A DNA stretch of 9,399 nt from Phycisphaerae bacterium. GTDB taxonomy: Bacteria; Planctomycetota; Phycisphaerae; UBA1845; Fen-1342. The DNA is taken from assembly GCA_022842805.1 (NCBI GenBank), contig JALHOX010000169.1, forward strand, positions 1 to 9,399. The letters are read 5' to 3'. Each line of letters begins with the position of its first letter. Positions within the stretch are counted from its first letter, which is position 1. The notes beneath the pieces are model-generated. The model was not told the DNA's origin. It worked only from the letters and a program-made list of their open reading frames with translations, and searched no databases. Shown here one piece after another: positions 1 through 5,955 of the stretch. A program made the translations under genes and the position numbers.

Positions 1-2
1 AT

Positions 3-917
3 GAGTTTGAAGATTGTCTGAGTTCGGGCGAGATCGACGCCGTTTTCATCGCGCTGCCGAATCACCTTCATTGCCAGTACTCGGTTGCCGCGGCCAAAGC
101 GGGAATTCACGTTCTGTGTGAAAAGCCGATGGCGTCGACGGTGGCGGAATGTCGAAAGATGATCGCCGCGGCGACGGAGTCGGACGTGCGGCTGATGATC
201 GCCTATCGCCTGCACTTTGAGCCGGCGAACCTCGGCGCCATCGAGTTGGCGAACTCAGGGGATATCGGCGATCCGCGGATCGTCATGGCGAACTACACCC
301 AGCAAATCGAGCCGGGCAACGTGCGACTCGATCGGGAGCGAGGTGGCGGTGTCCTGCCTGATATCGGGATCTATTGCCTGAACGCGGCCCGCGCGATCTT
401 TCGGTCCGAGCCGGAGGAGGTCTTTGCCATGGCTGCGAGCGGGGCGGACCCGCGCTTCAGCGAAGTGTCGGAGATGGTGGCGGCGACGCTGCGTTTTCCG
501 GGTCAGCGGCTCGCGCAGTTTACTTGTAGCTTTGGTGCGGCCAGGACTTCCGTCCTTACGCTCATCGGGAGTGAGGGATCGCTCCGTCTGGACCCGGCGT
601 TCAGCCACCAGATGAAGCCTCGGGGCACGGTCAAAGTGGGTGAGCGCCAACGGACATTGAATTATCCAGAGCTCGATCAGTTTGCCGCCGAGCTGGTTTA
701 CTTTTCGAACTGCATTCAGCGCAATTCGGAACCATCTCCCAGCGGCTGGGAAGGAATGGCGGATGTGCAGATCATTGCCGCGCTGCAGAAGTCCATCGTC
801 GAAGGGATTCCGATCCGCGTGGACTCGATCCACCCGCCCCGTCGGCCCAGCGTCATCAATGAAATCCGGTTGACGCCGTCGCGAAAGACACGTTTGGCTC
901 GTTCGTCGCGGCGTTGA
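3..917 (+). CDS. Gfo/Idh/MocA family oxidoreductase, glucose-fructose oxidoreductase-like (5' end missing)
   Basis: This is the 3' part of an NAD(P)-dependent sugar oxidoreductase. The reading frame is open from base 3, so the gene starts left of the window; the Met codon at 129 is internal. The 304 visible residues begin late in the Rossmann fold: IDAVFIALPNHLH, then the family signature CEKPMA, whose Lys (visible residue 41) is the conserved catalytic/cofactor lysine. The C-terminal alpha/beta domain follows, with AYRLHFEPANL and GGGVLPDIGIYCLN. In that last segment Asp120 and Tyr124 match the Asp-x-x-x-Tyr active-site pair known in Zymomonas glucose-fructose oxidoreductase. The nucleotide-binding GxGxxG is outside the window. 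The protein ends in a basic Pro/Arg-rich tail of about 28 residues after the usual family end (GIPIRV). The substrate cannot be read from the sequence. Family is certain; the GFOR-like subgroup is likely. Confidence 0.93.
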   Translation, partial: EFEDCLSSGEIDAVFIALPNHLHCQYSVAAAKAGIHVLCEKPMASTVAECRKMIAAATESDVRLMIAYRLHFEPANLGAIELANSGDIGDPRIVMANYTQQIEPGNVRLDRERGGGVLPDIGIYCLNAARAIFRSEPEEVFAMAASGADPRFSEVSEMVAATLRFPGQRLAQFTCSFGAARTSVLTLIGSEGSLRLDPAFSHQMKPRGTVKVGERQRTLNYPELDQFAAELVYFSNCIQRNSEPSPSGWEGMADVQIIAALQKSIVEGIPIRVDSIHPPRRPSVINEIRLTPSRKTRLARSSRR

Positions 918-974
918 TCTGGTCGCGTTGCGGCCGGCGTTGGTCGGTGCGGCGGTGGTGTCCGTGGTGCGTCA

Positions 975-1004
975 TTTCTTCGCCACGTCTTCGGGCAGTA
1001 AAAT
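975..1004 (+). promoter_or_regulatory. Possible promoter of the LamG/dockerin gene
   Basis: TAAAAT at 999-1004 matches the sigma-70 -10 box at five of six positions and stands out in otherwise GC-rich sequence, 42 bases before the ATG at 1047. The -35 candidate (TTTCTT at 975-980, spacing 18) is poor, so this is only a weak call. Confidence 0.25.
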
Positions 1005-1046
1005 TCTTGGGTTCCGCTCGTCTTGCGCTCGAATGGAGCCCGAATC

Positions 1047-2789
1047 ATGTGTACGGAATGGCCGGGTCGCCGGGCGCTTGCGCCCGTTTTGATGGCTCTT
1101 TGGGTCGTCGGCGTGCTGCCTGTGGTGGCGCGCGGACAGGGGTCGGCGTTTGCGTTGCGGTTTTACGGGACCGGGGTTGGTCCGCCGGGGCAGCAGGATC
1201 GGGTGCGGATTCCGATCGACGACAACGGGGGCGGTCCGGACGCGAGTTCGGCTTGCGATGTGGGTGCGGGGAGCTTCACGATCGACTTTTGGTTGCGAGG
1301 GACGCTCGCGGCCAACGGGAGCGCGAACGGCGGCGGCGATCGGGAGACGTTTGATTTCAATTGGATTCTGGGGAATGTGATCGTCGATCGCGACATATTC
1401 GGCGGATCGGATCGCGACTGGGGCATCAGCATCGCGGGCGGGTTTGTGCGTTTCGGCGTGGGGGACGGCGACGCGGCGGGCGCGAGCGAGAACACAATCG
1501 AGGGGAATGTGAATGTGCTCGACAACACGTGGCACCATGTTGCGTGCGTGAGGGATTTTGGGGCGGGGCGGCTGCTGATTTACGTCGATGGCCAGCTCGA
1601 TATTGGGGGCTCGACGAACGTTAATCGGGCCGATCTGAGCTATCCGAACGCGGGAGTGCCGGGACAGGCGACGCCTTGGGGGCCGTTTATCGTGTTGGCG
1701 GCGGAGAAGCACGATGCGGGGGCTGAGTATCCGTCGTTTAACGGATACATGGATGAGCTGCGGGTTTGGAATGTGGCGTTGACGGGGAGCGAGATTTTTG
1801 AGCGTCGTGGGCGGGTGATCGCGGCTGATACGGCGGGGCTGGTGGGTTACTTTCGCTTTGAGGCGGGGAGCGGGACGGTGATCGTCGATTCGAGCGCGGT
1901 GAATTCGCCGGCGGGATTGTTGATTGCGGGTGTGCCGGGGAATGGGGAGTGGGTTTCGGCGGCGGGGAATGTGCAGAACACGGCGCCGGTTTCGAGTGAG
2001 CCGGCGGCGGAGATGACGATTGCGGCGGAGGTGGTGGCGGGGGATCGCAACGCGGAGTGGTATCCGTCGAGCGGGCAGCAGTTTGCCAATGGCTTCGATG
2101 GGTTGGGATTGTGCTGTGGGCGGGACGGCGGCGGTGAGTATCAGATTGGGCTGGAGTTTGCGCTGCCGATCCCGCGCGGGTCGACGATTTTGAGCGCTGT
2201 GTTGGAGGTGACGGCGACGACGGATCAGAACGGGGCGCCGACGGCGACGATGCGGGCGTATGACGTGGCGGATGCTCCGCGGTTCGTTGCGGGAAGCCCG
2301 ACGCGGCTCGATCTTTATGCACCGCAGACGGCGGCGGCGGCGACGTGGGTGATGCCGGTGTTTGCGCCGGCGGGGGTGTATACGTCGCCGCAGTTGAGTG
2401 CGCTCGTGCAGGAAGTGATCGATCGTGGCGACTGGGCGGCGGGCAATTTTCTGGGGATTACGCTGATCGACGCGGGCGGGGCGGGTGGGGATCGCTGGCG
2501 CTGCATTCGGAATTTTGCGTCGGGGGAGCCGGCGACGCTGCGTGTGAGCTATGTGGCGCCGGATCCGTGCGCGGGCGCGGCTGCGTGCGACGCGAATTGC
2601 GACGGGGTGGTGAGCGTGGGGGACATCGGGGCGTTTGTGCAGGCACTGGTGGGCGGGGAGGCGGCTTGGGCTGCGACGTTTGGCGGGGCGCCGCCGTGTG
2701 GGTATGTGTGTGTGAACGACGTCAACGGCGATGGTGTGGTGACGGTGGGCGACATTGGCGGGTTTGTGGCGTGTCTGGTGGGGCGCTGA
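1047..2789 (+). CDS. Secreted LamG / DNRLRE-like protein with C-terminal dockerin-like module
   Basis: The product is a 580-residue exported protein, probably a carbohydrate- or surface-binding accessory protein. The ATG at 1047 was chosen because GGAG lies 8 bases upstream (1035-1038) and the next residues form a signal peptide: basic start, hydrophobic core about 10-26, likely cleavage after Ala-Arg-Gly near residue 31. An in-frame TTG at 1023 has no such site. Residues ~35-250 look like a LamG/concanavalin domain (FTIDFWLRG, TWHHVACVRDFG, LLIYVDGQ, YMDELRVWNVAL). Residues ~322-502 resemble the DNRLRE/CBM96-like beta domain (IGLEFALPIPRGSTILSA, then SPQLSALVQEVIDR and a closing LRVSY strand). 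The last ~70 residues carry two calcium F-hands, DANCDGVVSVGD (515-526) and DVNGDGVVTVGD (558-569), as in planctomycete dockerin-like modules. No glycosidase active site was recognised, so binding rather than catalysis is inferred. It appears to be a single-gene unit, converging with the hydrolase gene. Confidence 0.88.
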   Translation: MCTEWPGRRALAPVLMALWVVGVLPVVARGQGSAFALRFYGTGVGPPGQQDRVRIPIDDNGGGPDASSACDVGAGSFTIDFWLRGTLAANGSANGGGDRETFDFNWILGNVIVDRDIFGGSDRDWGISIAGGFVRFGVGDGDAAGASENTIEGNVNVLDNTWHHVACVRDFGAGRLLIYVDGQLDIGGSTNVNRADLSYPNAGVPGQATPWGPFIVLAAEKHDAGAEYPSFNGYMDELRVWNVALTGSEIFERRGRVIAADTAGLVGYFRFEAGSGTVIVDSSAVNSPAGLLIAGVPGNGEWVSAAGNVQNTAPVSSEPAAEMTIAAEVVAGDRNAEWYPSSGQQFANGFDGLGLCCGRDGGGEYQIGLEFALPIPRGSTILSAVLEVTATTDQNGAPTATMRAYDVADAPRFVAGSPTRLDLYAPQTAAAATWVMPVFAPAGVYTSPQLSALVQEVIDRGDWAAGNFLGITLIDAGGAGGDRWRCIRNFASGEPATLRVSYVAPDPCAGAAACDANCDGVVSVGDIGAFVQALVGGEAAWAATFGGAPPCGYVCVNDVNGDGVVTVGDIGGFVACLVGR

Positions 2790-2847
2790 GGCGGTTGCGC
2801 GGTTGGCGCGCGATGCGGGCTGCGTCACGCGTTAAGCGGTTCGTTGG

Positions 2848-3729
2848 CTATTTGCCTTCTGCGTCGTCCGAGCGGGACTCTTCGGGCGGTGCATCGTCGA
2901 TGGGCGGGGCGTCGAGGGCGGGAGGGGGCGCGGTGGTTGGCGAGCGCGGGTCGGTGTAGCGGGCCTCGACGCGGGTGACGATCGGTGCGAGGAAGCGCTG
3001 GGAGAAGCCCTGGCGGGCCCAGCCGATGTGGGTGCCGGGCGCGCCGAATTCGCGCATGCGCTCGTTCCAGGCGATTTGGCGGAGCTTGGTTGAGTAGAGC
3101 CGGCGTTCTTCGGGCGGGAGCTGCGGCGGGGCGGAGAAGCCGACGGCGCCGGCGGAGACGCCGTGGGTGCGGTCGATGGTGCCGGCGGCGGTTGTGCCGA
3201 GTTTGAGCAGGGCGACGTCGCGCTGGGAGTAGAAGTTGATGATGCCGTTTTTGGCGCGACGGAGTGCGGGGGCGAGGTTGTAGTCGGGCGAGAGTGCGAC
3301 GCCAAGCAGGATGGCCTGGTCGACGAACGCGCCGTCGGGGAGGGATTCGAGTGCGAGGACGATGATGCCTGCGCCGCCGGAGTGGCCGACGAGCTGGACG
3401 GGGCGGTCGGGGAAACGGCGTTGATAGGCGAGGATGTCGTCGGCGAGTTCGCGGGCCTGTCGCAGGTTGCGTTCGAAGCTAACGAGGTTAAAGGCGAGCG
3501 CGCCGGGAACGCCGTAGGTCCAGTCGTAGTTGGTGATGGCGGATCGGACGCCGCCTTCGGAGAGGCCGAGGGCGACGTTTCGGGAGAGGATCGTGCCGCC
3601 TTCAATGCCGGGGAGGACCCAGACGCGTCCGAACTGCATGCGACGGGGGTCGCGGAGCTTGGAAGGAAAGCCGCAGCCGGGGATTCCGAGAACGATCGCG
3701 ACCAGTGTGAACAGAGAGAGCAGGCGCAT
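2848..3729 (-). CDS. Lipoprotein alpha/beta hydrolase (esterase/lipase-like)
   Basis: The product is 293 residues, probably a membrane-anchored serine hydrolase on the outside of the cytoplasmic membrane. The N-terminus MRLLSLFTLVAIVLGIPGC is a lipoprotein signal, with Cys19 in a slightly unusual lipobox (Ile-Pro-Gly-Cys). VGHSGG places the nucleophile elbow at Ser117. Asp171 (SQRDVALL) and His234 (PGTHIGW) are well placed to complete the triad; this is inferred from spacing. LPGIEGG (39-45) follows a beta strand and may form the oxyanion region. The C-terminal ~35 residues are a Pro/Asp/Glu-rich, probably disordered tail. The ATG at 3729 has GAGGA just upstream but with only 3 bases between. 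The gene follows the ABC permease by 97 bases on the same strand, with no terminator seen between them, so the two are likely co-transcribed. The natural substrate is unknown; esterase, lipase or thioesterase all fit. Confidence 0.87.
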   Translation of the reverse strand: MRLLSLFTLVAIVLGIPGCGFPSKLRDPRRMQFGRVWVLPGIEGGTILSRNVALGLSEGGVRSAITNYDWTYGVPGALAFNLVSFERNLRQARELADDILAYQRRFPDRPVQLVGHSGGAGIIVLALESLPDGAFVDQAILLGVALSPDYNLAPALRRAKNGIINFYSQRDVALLKLGTTAAGTIDRTHGVSAGAVGFSAPPQLPPEERRLYSTKLRQIAWNERMREFGAPGTHIGWARQGFSQRFLAPIVTRVEARYTDPRSPTTAPPPALDAPPIDDAPPEESRSDDAEGK

Positions 3730-3794
3730 TCATCCTCGCCGATTCGCAACAAGGGATCATGAACAAGGGGCGACGACAGAGGTGGGGAGCGTAT

Positions 3795-3809
3795 CCGCAA
3801 GCGTTGCGG
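3795..3809 (-). other. Small hairpin between permease and hydrolase genes
   Basis: CCGCAA and TTGCGG form a perfect 6-bp stem with a 3-base loop, 17 bases after the permease stop. No T-run follows on the - strand, so it is not a convincing intrinsic terminator. It could be an intercistronic mRNA-stability hairpin or chance. Confidence 0.3.
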
Positions 3810-3826
3810 CAGGCGAGGCGGGTGTG

Positions 3827-5392
3827 TCAGCGGGTTGGGCGGCGGTCGAAGAGCACGCCGGCGCGAGTGATCATCATCGACAGCAGCGCGGAGAGGAGCA
3901 ACGTCCAGAGGGAGAGCGCGATGACGTCGTCGTTGCGGCCGAAGTGAATTTCGTTGAGAAGGCTGCGAGCGACGGAGCCGACGCCGGGGGGGATGACGAG
4001 GACGCTGGCGGAGATTTCGCCGAAGGTGAGGACGCCGGCGGCGAGCGCGCCGAGGAGGAGTGCGGGGGTGGCGCGGGGCAGGGCGATGGTCCAGAAGGCG
4101 GCGTGGCGGGCGGCGCCGTCGACGGCGGCGGAGTCGAGCAGGGCGGCGGCGCGCGTCTCGCGGAGGGAGGCGGCGCAGAGCACGATCGGAATGATTGCGA
4201 ATCGCGCGGCACCGAGGAACGCGATGGGCCAGAGCGTGTCGCGGATGGCGAGCGCGCTGCCGGCGGCCAGCAGGTGGGCCTCGCCGACGATGGCCGGCGG
4301 CGCGAGCGCGGCGAGGGCGGCACAGACTGTGAGGGCGGCGGCGATGGGGCGGTTGACGCCGGAGGCGAGCAGCAGCCAGCCGAGCGCGATGACGGCGGTC
4401 AGCGCGGCGGCGATGGCGGCGTACGCGGCGCCGTCGGCCCAGTCGTCGGCGTAAATGGACCAGACCTGGAAAAGCGCCTGGGGTCGCTGGAGGAAGCGCA
4501 GCAGCAACAGGATGGGCGAGGCCAATAGCAGCCAGGCGCAGAGGCAGACCATGATGGCGGGGCGCGGCGCGACGGGGCGGCCGATGCCGGCGTCGGGGGA
4601 GAGGGCGTCGCTGAGGGCGGCGTCGGGCCGGGGGGAGTTCGGGCTGAGGAGGCGGCTGAGCAGCGCGAGGACGAGCGTGACGAGCATGCCGGGCCAGGCT
4701 TGGCGGAGGGCGGGCGATTCGCGCAGTTGGAGCTGCGCGAGGAGTTCGGTGTTCCACGTCGGCCGCAGGCAGAGATGCGGGATGGCGTATTCGGCGAAGG
4801 CCAGTGACGCGAGGAGCAGCCATGCCGAGAGCGCGGGGGCGGCCATGAGGCCGAGGGCGGCGCGGATGGCGGCGGGCGGCGCGGCGTCGAGCAGGGCCTG
4901 GCGATAGGCGCGGCGGGGGGCGGAGTCCCAGTGGGCGGCGAGCAGCAGCCCGGCGATGGGCGAAAGCCAGATCGAGAGGCAGAGCACTGCGCGGGCGTCG
5001 CGCGTGAGCCAGTCCGGTGCGAGGCCGCTGCCCGCGGCGCCGATGGGCAGGCCCGCCGGCAGCAGCGGCAGGCTCCAGGCGTAGGCGATGAGATAAGTGG
5101 GCGTGAGCAGTGTGAACCAGGCCAGCGCTCGCGAGCCCGAGCGCAACCACCCCGGCCCCGCGACGAGCCCGGTGGCGAGCGCCGCACCCAGCAGCAACCC
5201 GCCCAGCGCAGCGCCGGCGGACAACGCGACGCCGCGGAGCAGCAGGCCCGCCTGACGGGGCGAGAGGGTGGCGGCGGGTTGCGGCGCGGCGGGCGCGGCG
5301 TCGATGAGCAGCGCGGCGGCGGGCCAGAGCCAGACGGCGAAGACGCAGGCGGCGAGGGCGAGGAGTAGTGCGAGAGAGCGTCCGGTCGGCAC
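3827..5392 (-). CDS. ABC transporter permease with two fused membrane domains (iron(III)/thiamine type)
   Basis: The product is a 521-residue inner-membrane protein with about 12 predicted helices in two similar halves, the layout of FbpB- and ThiP-type permeases. These normally work with a periplasmic binding protein and an ATPase to import ferric iron, thiamine or a related solute. The second half holds a clear ATPase-contact (EAA) loop: DSAAVDG at 420-426, then nine residues and Ile-x-Leu-Pro at 436-439. The equivalent loop in the first half (DAAPPAA, 169-175) lacks the Gly and the Ile-x-Leu-Pro. Linkers near 31-46 and 250-278 separate helix groups. The start is GTG at 5392 with no obvious Shine-Dalgarno, so the exact N-terminus is less sure. 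No ATPase or binding-protein gene lies in the window. The lipoprotein hydrolase gene follows downstream. Family is near certain; the transported solute is not known. Confidence 0.9.
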   Translation of the reverse strand: MPTGRSLALLLALAACVFAVWLWPAAALLIDAAPAAPQPAATLSPRQAGLLLRGVALSAGAALGGLLLGAALATGLVAGPGWLRSGSRALAWFTLLTPTYLIAYAWSLPLLPAGLPIGAAGSGLAPDWLTRDARAVLCLSIWLSPIAGLLLAAHWDSAPRRAYRQALLDAAPPAAIRAALGLMAAPALSAWLLLASLAFAEYAIPHLCLRPTWNTELLAQLQLRESPALRQAWPGMLVTLVLALLSRLLSPNSPRPDAALSDALSPDAGIGRPVAPRPAIMVCLCAWLLLASPILLLLRFLQRPQALFQVWSIYADDWADGAAYAAIAAALTAVIALGWLLLASGVNRPIAAALTVCAALAALAPPAIVGEAHLLAAGSALAIRDTLWPIAFLGAARFAIIPIVLCAASLRETRAAALLDSAAVDGAARHAAFWTIALPRATPALLLGALAAGVLTFGEISASVLVIPPGVGSVARSLLNEIHFGRNDDVIALSLWTLLLSALLSMMITRAGVLFDRRPTR

Positions 5393-5626
5393 GGCGGGGA
5401 AGTGTATCGACCGAGGGGGCGGGGGCGGTCGAAGCGAGGCAGGCGAGGTGGAGCGGACAAAGTGGGGCGGCGGGGTCGAAGCGAAATCGAACTCAGACGT
5501 AGGTTTTCGCCGCGGGGTTCCGCAAAGGCCGACATCTTTTGACGATTGAAACCACTGAAAAAAATGTAGCGCAGATTGTGAACCGGACGGAATAGCGCGA
5601 GCGTCTTAGGGGTTGGCTGAACTGTT

Positions 5627-5758
5627 TGGCATCGGCGCATTGTCCCCCAATCTTTCGCAGTTGTTTGCGGAAGGATCGACGGGCTGATGTTCGGCTCGCC
5701 CTGCCCGCCGATCGGGTTTACGGGCCCGTTCTCAGGTCGGAGAGAACGGGCCTTTTTT
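5627..5758 (+). ncRNA. Candidate structured small RNA or mRNA leader ending in an intrinsic terminator
   Basis: Read on the + strand, this stretch folds compactly by eye. A closing stem pairs 5630-5636 (CATCGGC) with 5683-5689 (GCTGATG), one G-U pair included, and can extend by two more wobble pairs. Inside are two adjoining hairpins: ATTG/CAAT at 5639-5651 with loop TCCCC, and an 8-bp stem CTTTCGCA/TGCGGAAG at 5652-5673 with loop GTTGTT. Together these make a three-way junction. A further 5-bp hairpin (5691-5695 with 5707-5711) leads to the strong terminator. It matches no RNA family I recognise: no 6S, SRP, tmRNA, RNase P, cobalamin, TPP, SAM or c-di-GMP riboswitch signature was seen. The 5' end is not fixed because no good promoter is visible. 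It could be a free small RNA or a terminator-controlled leader of the TraB gene. Pairing was judged by eye; no folding energy was computed. Confidence 0.4.
5723..5758 (+). terminator. Strong rho-independent terminator
   Basis: A perfect 11-bp stem, GGCCCGTTCTC (5723-5733) with GAGAACGGGCC (5742-5752), has an 8-base loop and is followed at once by six T (5753-5758). It works only in the + direction, since the - strand has no T-run after the stem. No + strand protein gene ends just upstream: the permease starts at 5392 on the other strand and the nearest + strand stop is at 2789. It therefore implies a short + strand transcript starting in 5393-5720. Confidence 0.88.
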
Positions 5759-5833
5759 CTTGCGCCGCATTTCAGAAGTTGTTGGCGCACGCTTCGGATC
5801 GTGCCGAAAGCTGTCGGGGGCTGTCGGCTCCAT

Positions 5834-5856
5834 TTGGCCCGGCCCAACCGGGCCGA
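5834..5856 (+). other. GC-rich hairpin in the TraB leader
   Basis: GGCCCGG (5836-5842) and CCGGGCC (5848-5854) form a 7-bp stem around loop CCCAA, extendable by a wobble and a U-A pair. No T-run follows. It would lie in the 5' leader of the TraB transcript if that transcript starts upstream. Confidence 0.4.
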
Positions 5857-5955
5857 CTAGTCTTACTCCGGTGGCTCGGCGCGCCGCCGCGGCATGAGTC
5901 GTGGGCGCGGCACGAGGGCCAGAGTTTCGAGTGATTCATCACAGTGGAGATCTGC

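Larger units (their letters stand above)
5393..5955. other. Divergent intergenic region, 563 bases, no convincing protein gene
   Basis: The region lies between the divergently transcribed permease (-) and TraB (+) genes. The first ~110 bases are G-rich and carry no recognised signal. An A/T-rich patch at 5536-5580 holds TTGACG (5539-5544), a fair -35 box, but only a poor -10 candidate (AAAAAT at 5560-5565, spacing 15). After this come the candidate structured RNA and its terminator (5627-5758), then about 190 bases leading to the TraB start, including a GC hairpin at 5834-5856 and a short tandem repeat of CTGTCGG with period 10 near 5813-5827. The one sizeable + strand reading frame here (TTG at 5626) runs straight through the terminator and resembles nothing known. 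Confidence 0.7.

Noticed and set aside
129..131. ATG at 129 as the true start of the oxidoreductase
   Set aside because: The frame is open to base 3 and the 42 upstream codons encode the conserved end of the Rossmann fold and the EKP motif, so the gene begins outside the window.
972..2828. 618-codon open frame on the - strand
   Set aside because: It is the antisense shadow of the LamG/dockerin gene: the translation is dominated by Arg, His and Pro with no domain, typical of GC-rich mirror frames.
2790..2847. Bidirectional terminator between the convergent dockerin and hydrolase genes
   Set aside because: Only short GC palindromes are present and there is no T-run on either strand.
3530..4528. 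332-codon + strand frame
   Set aside because: Antisense to the permease and hydrolase; a Gly/Glu/Ala-rich low-complexity translation.
2832..5150. 772-codon open frame on the - strand
   Set aside because: It overlaps the hydrolase and permease genes in another frame. Its translation is Arg/Pro/Ala then Ser/Pro low-complexity, while the other frames give clear lipoprotein hydrolase and membrane-permease sequences.
5666..5689. CGGAAGGA resembling the SRP RNA apical motif
   Set aside because: The GGAA lies in the 3' arm of an 8-bp stem rather than in a tetraloop, and the flanking SRP helix sequences are absent.
4399..5847. 482-codon open frame on the - strand running into the intergenic gap
   Set aside because: Most of it is the permease gene read out of frame (Pro/Ser/Arg-rich). 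It crosses the terminator region and shows no recognisable fold.
5626..5934. 102-codon + strand frame from a TTG in the divergent gap
   Set aside because: It runs through the strong terminator hairpin, has no ribosome site and resembles no protein.
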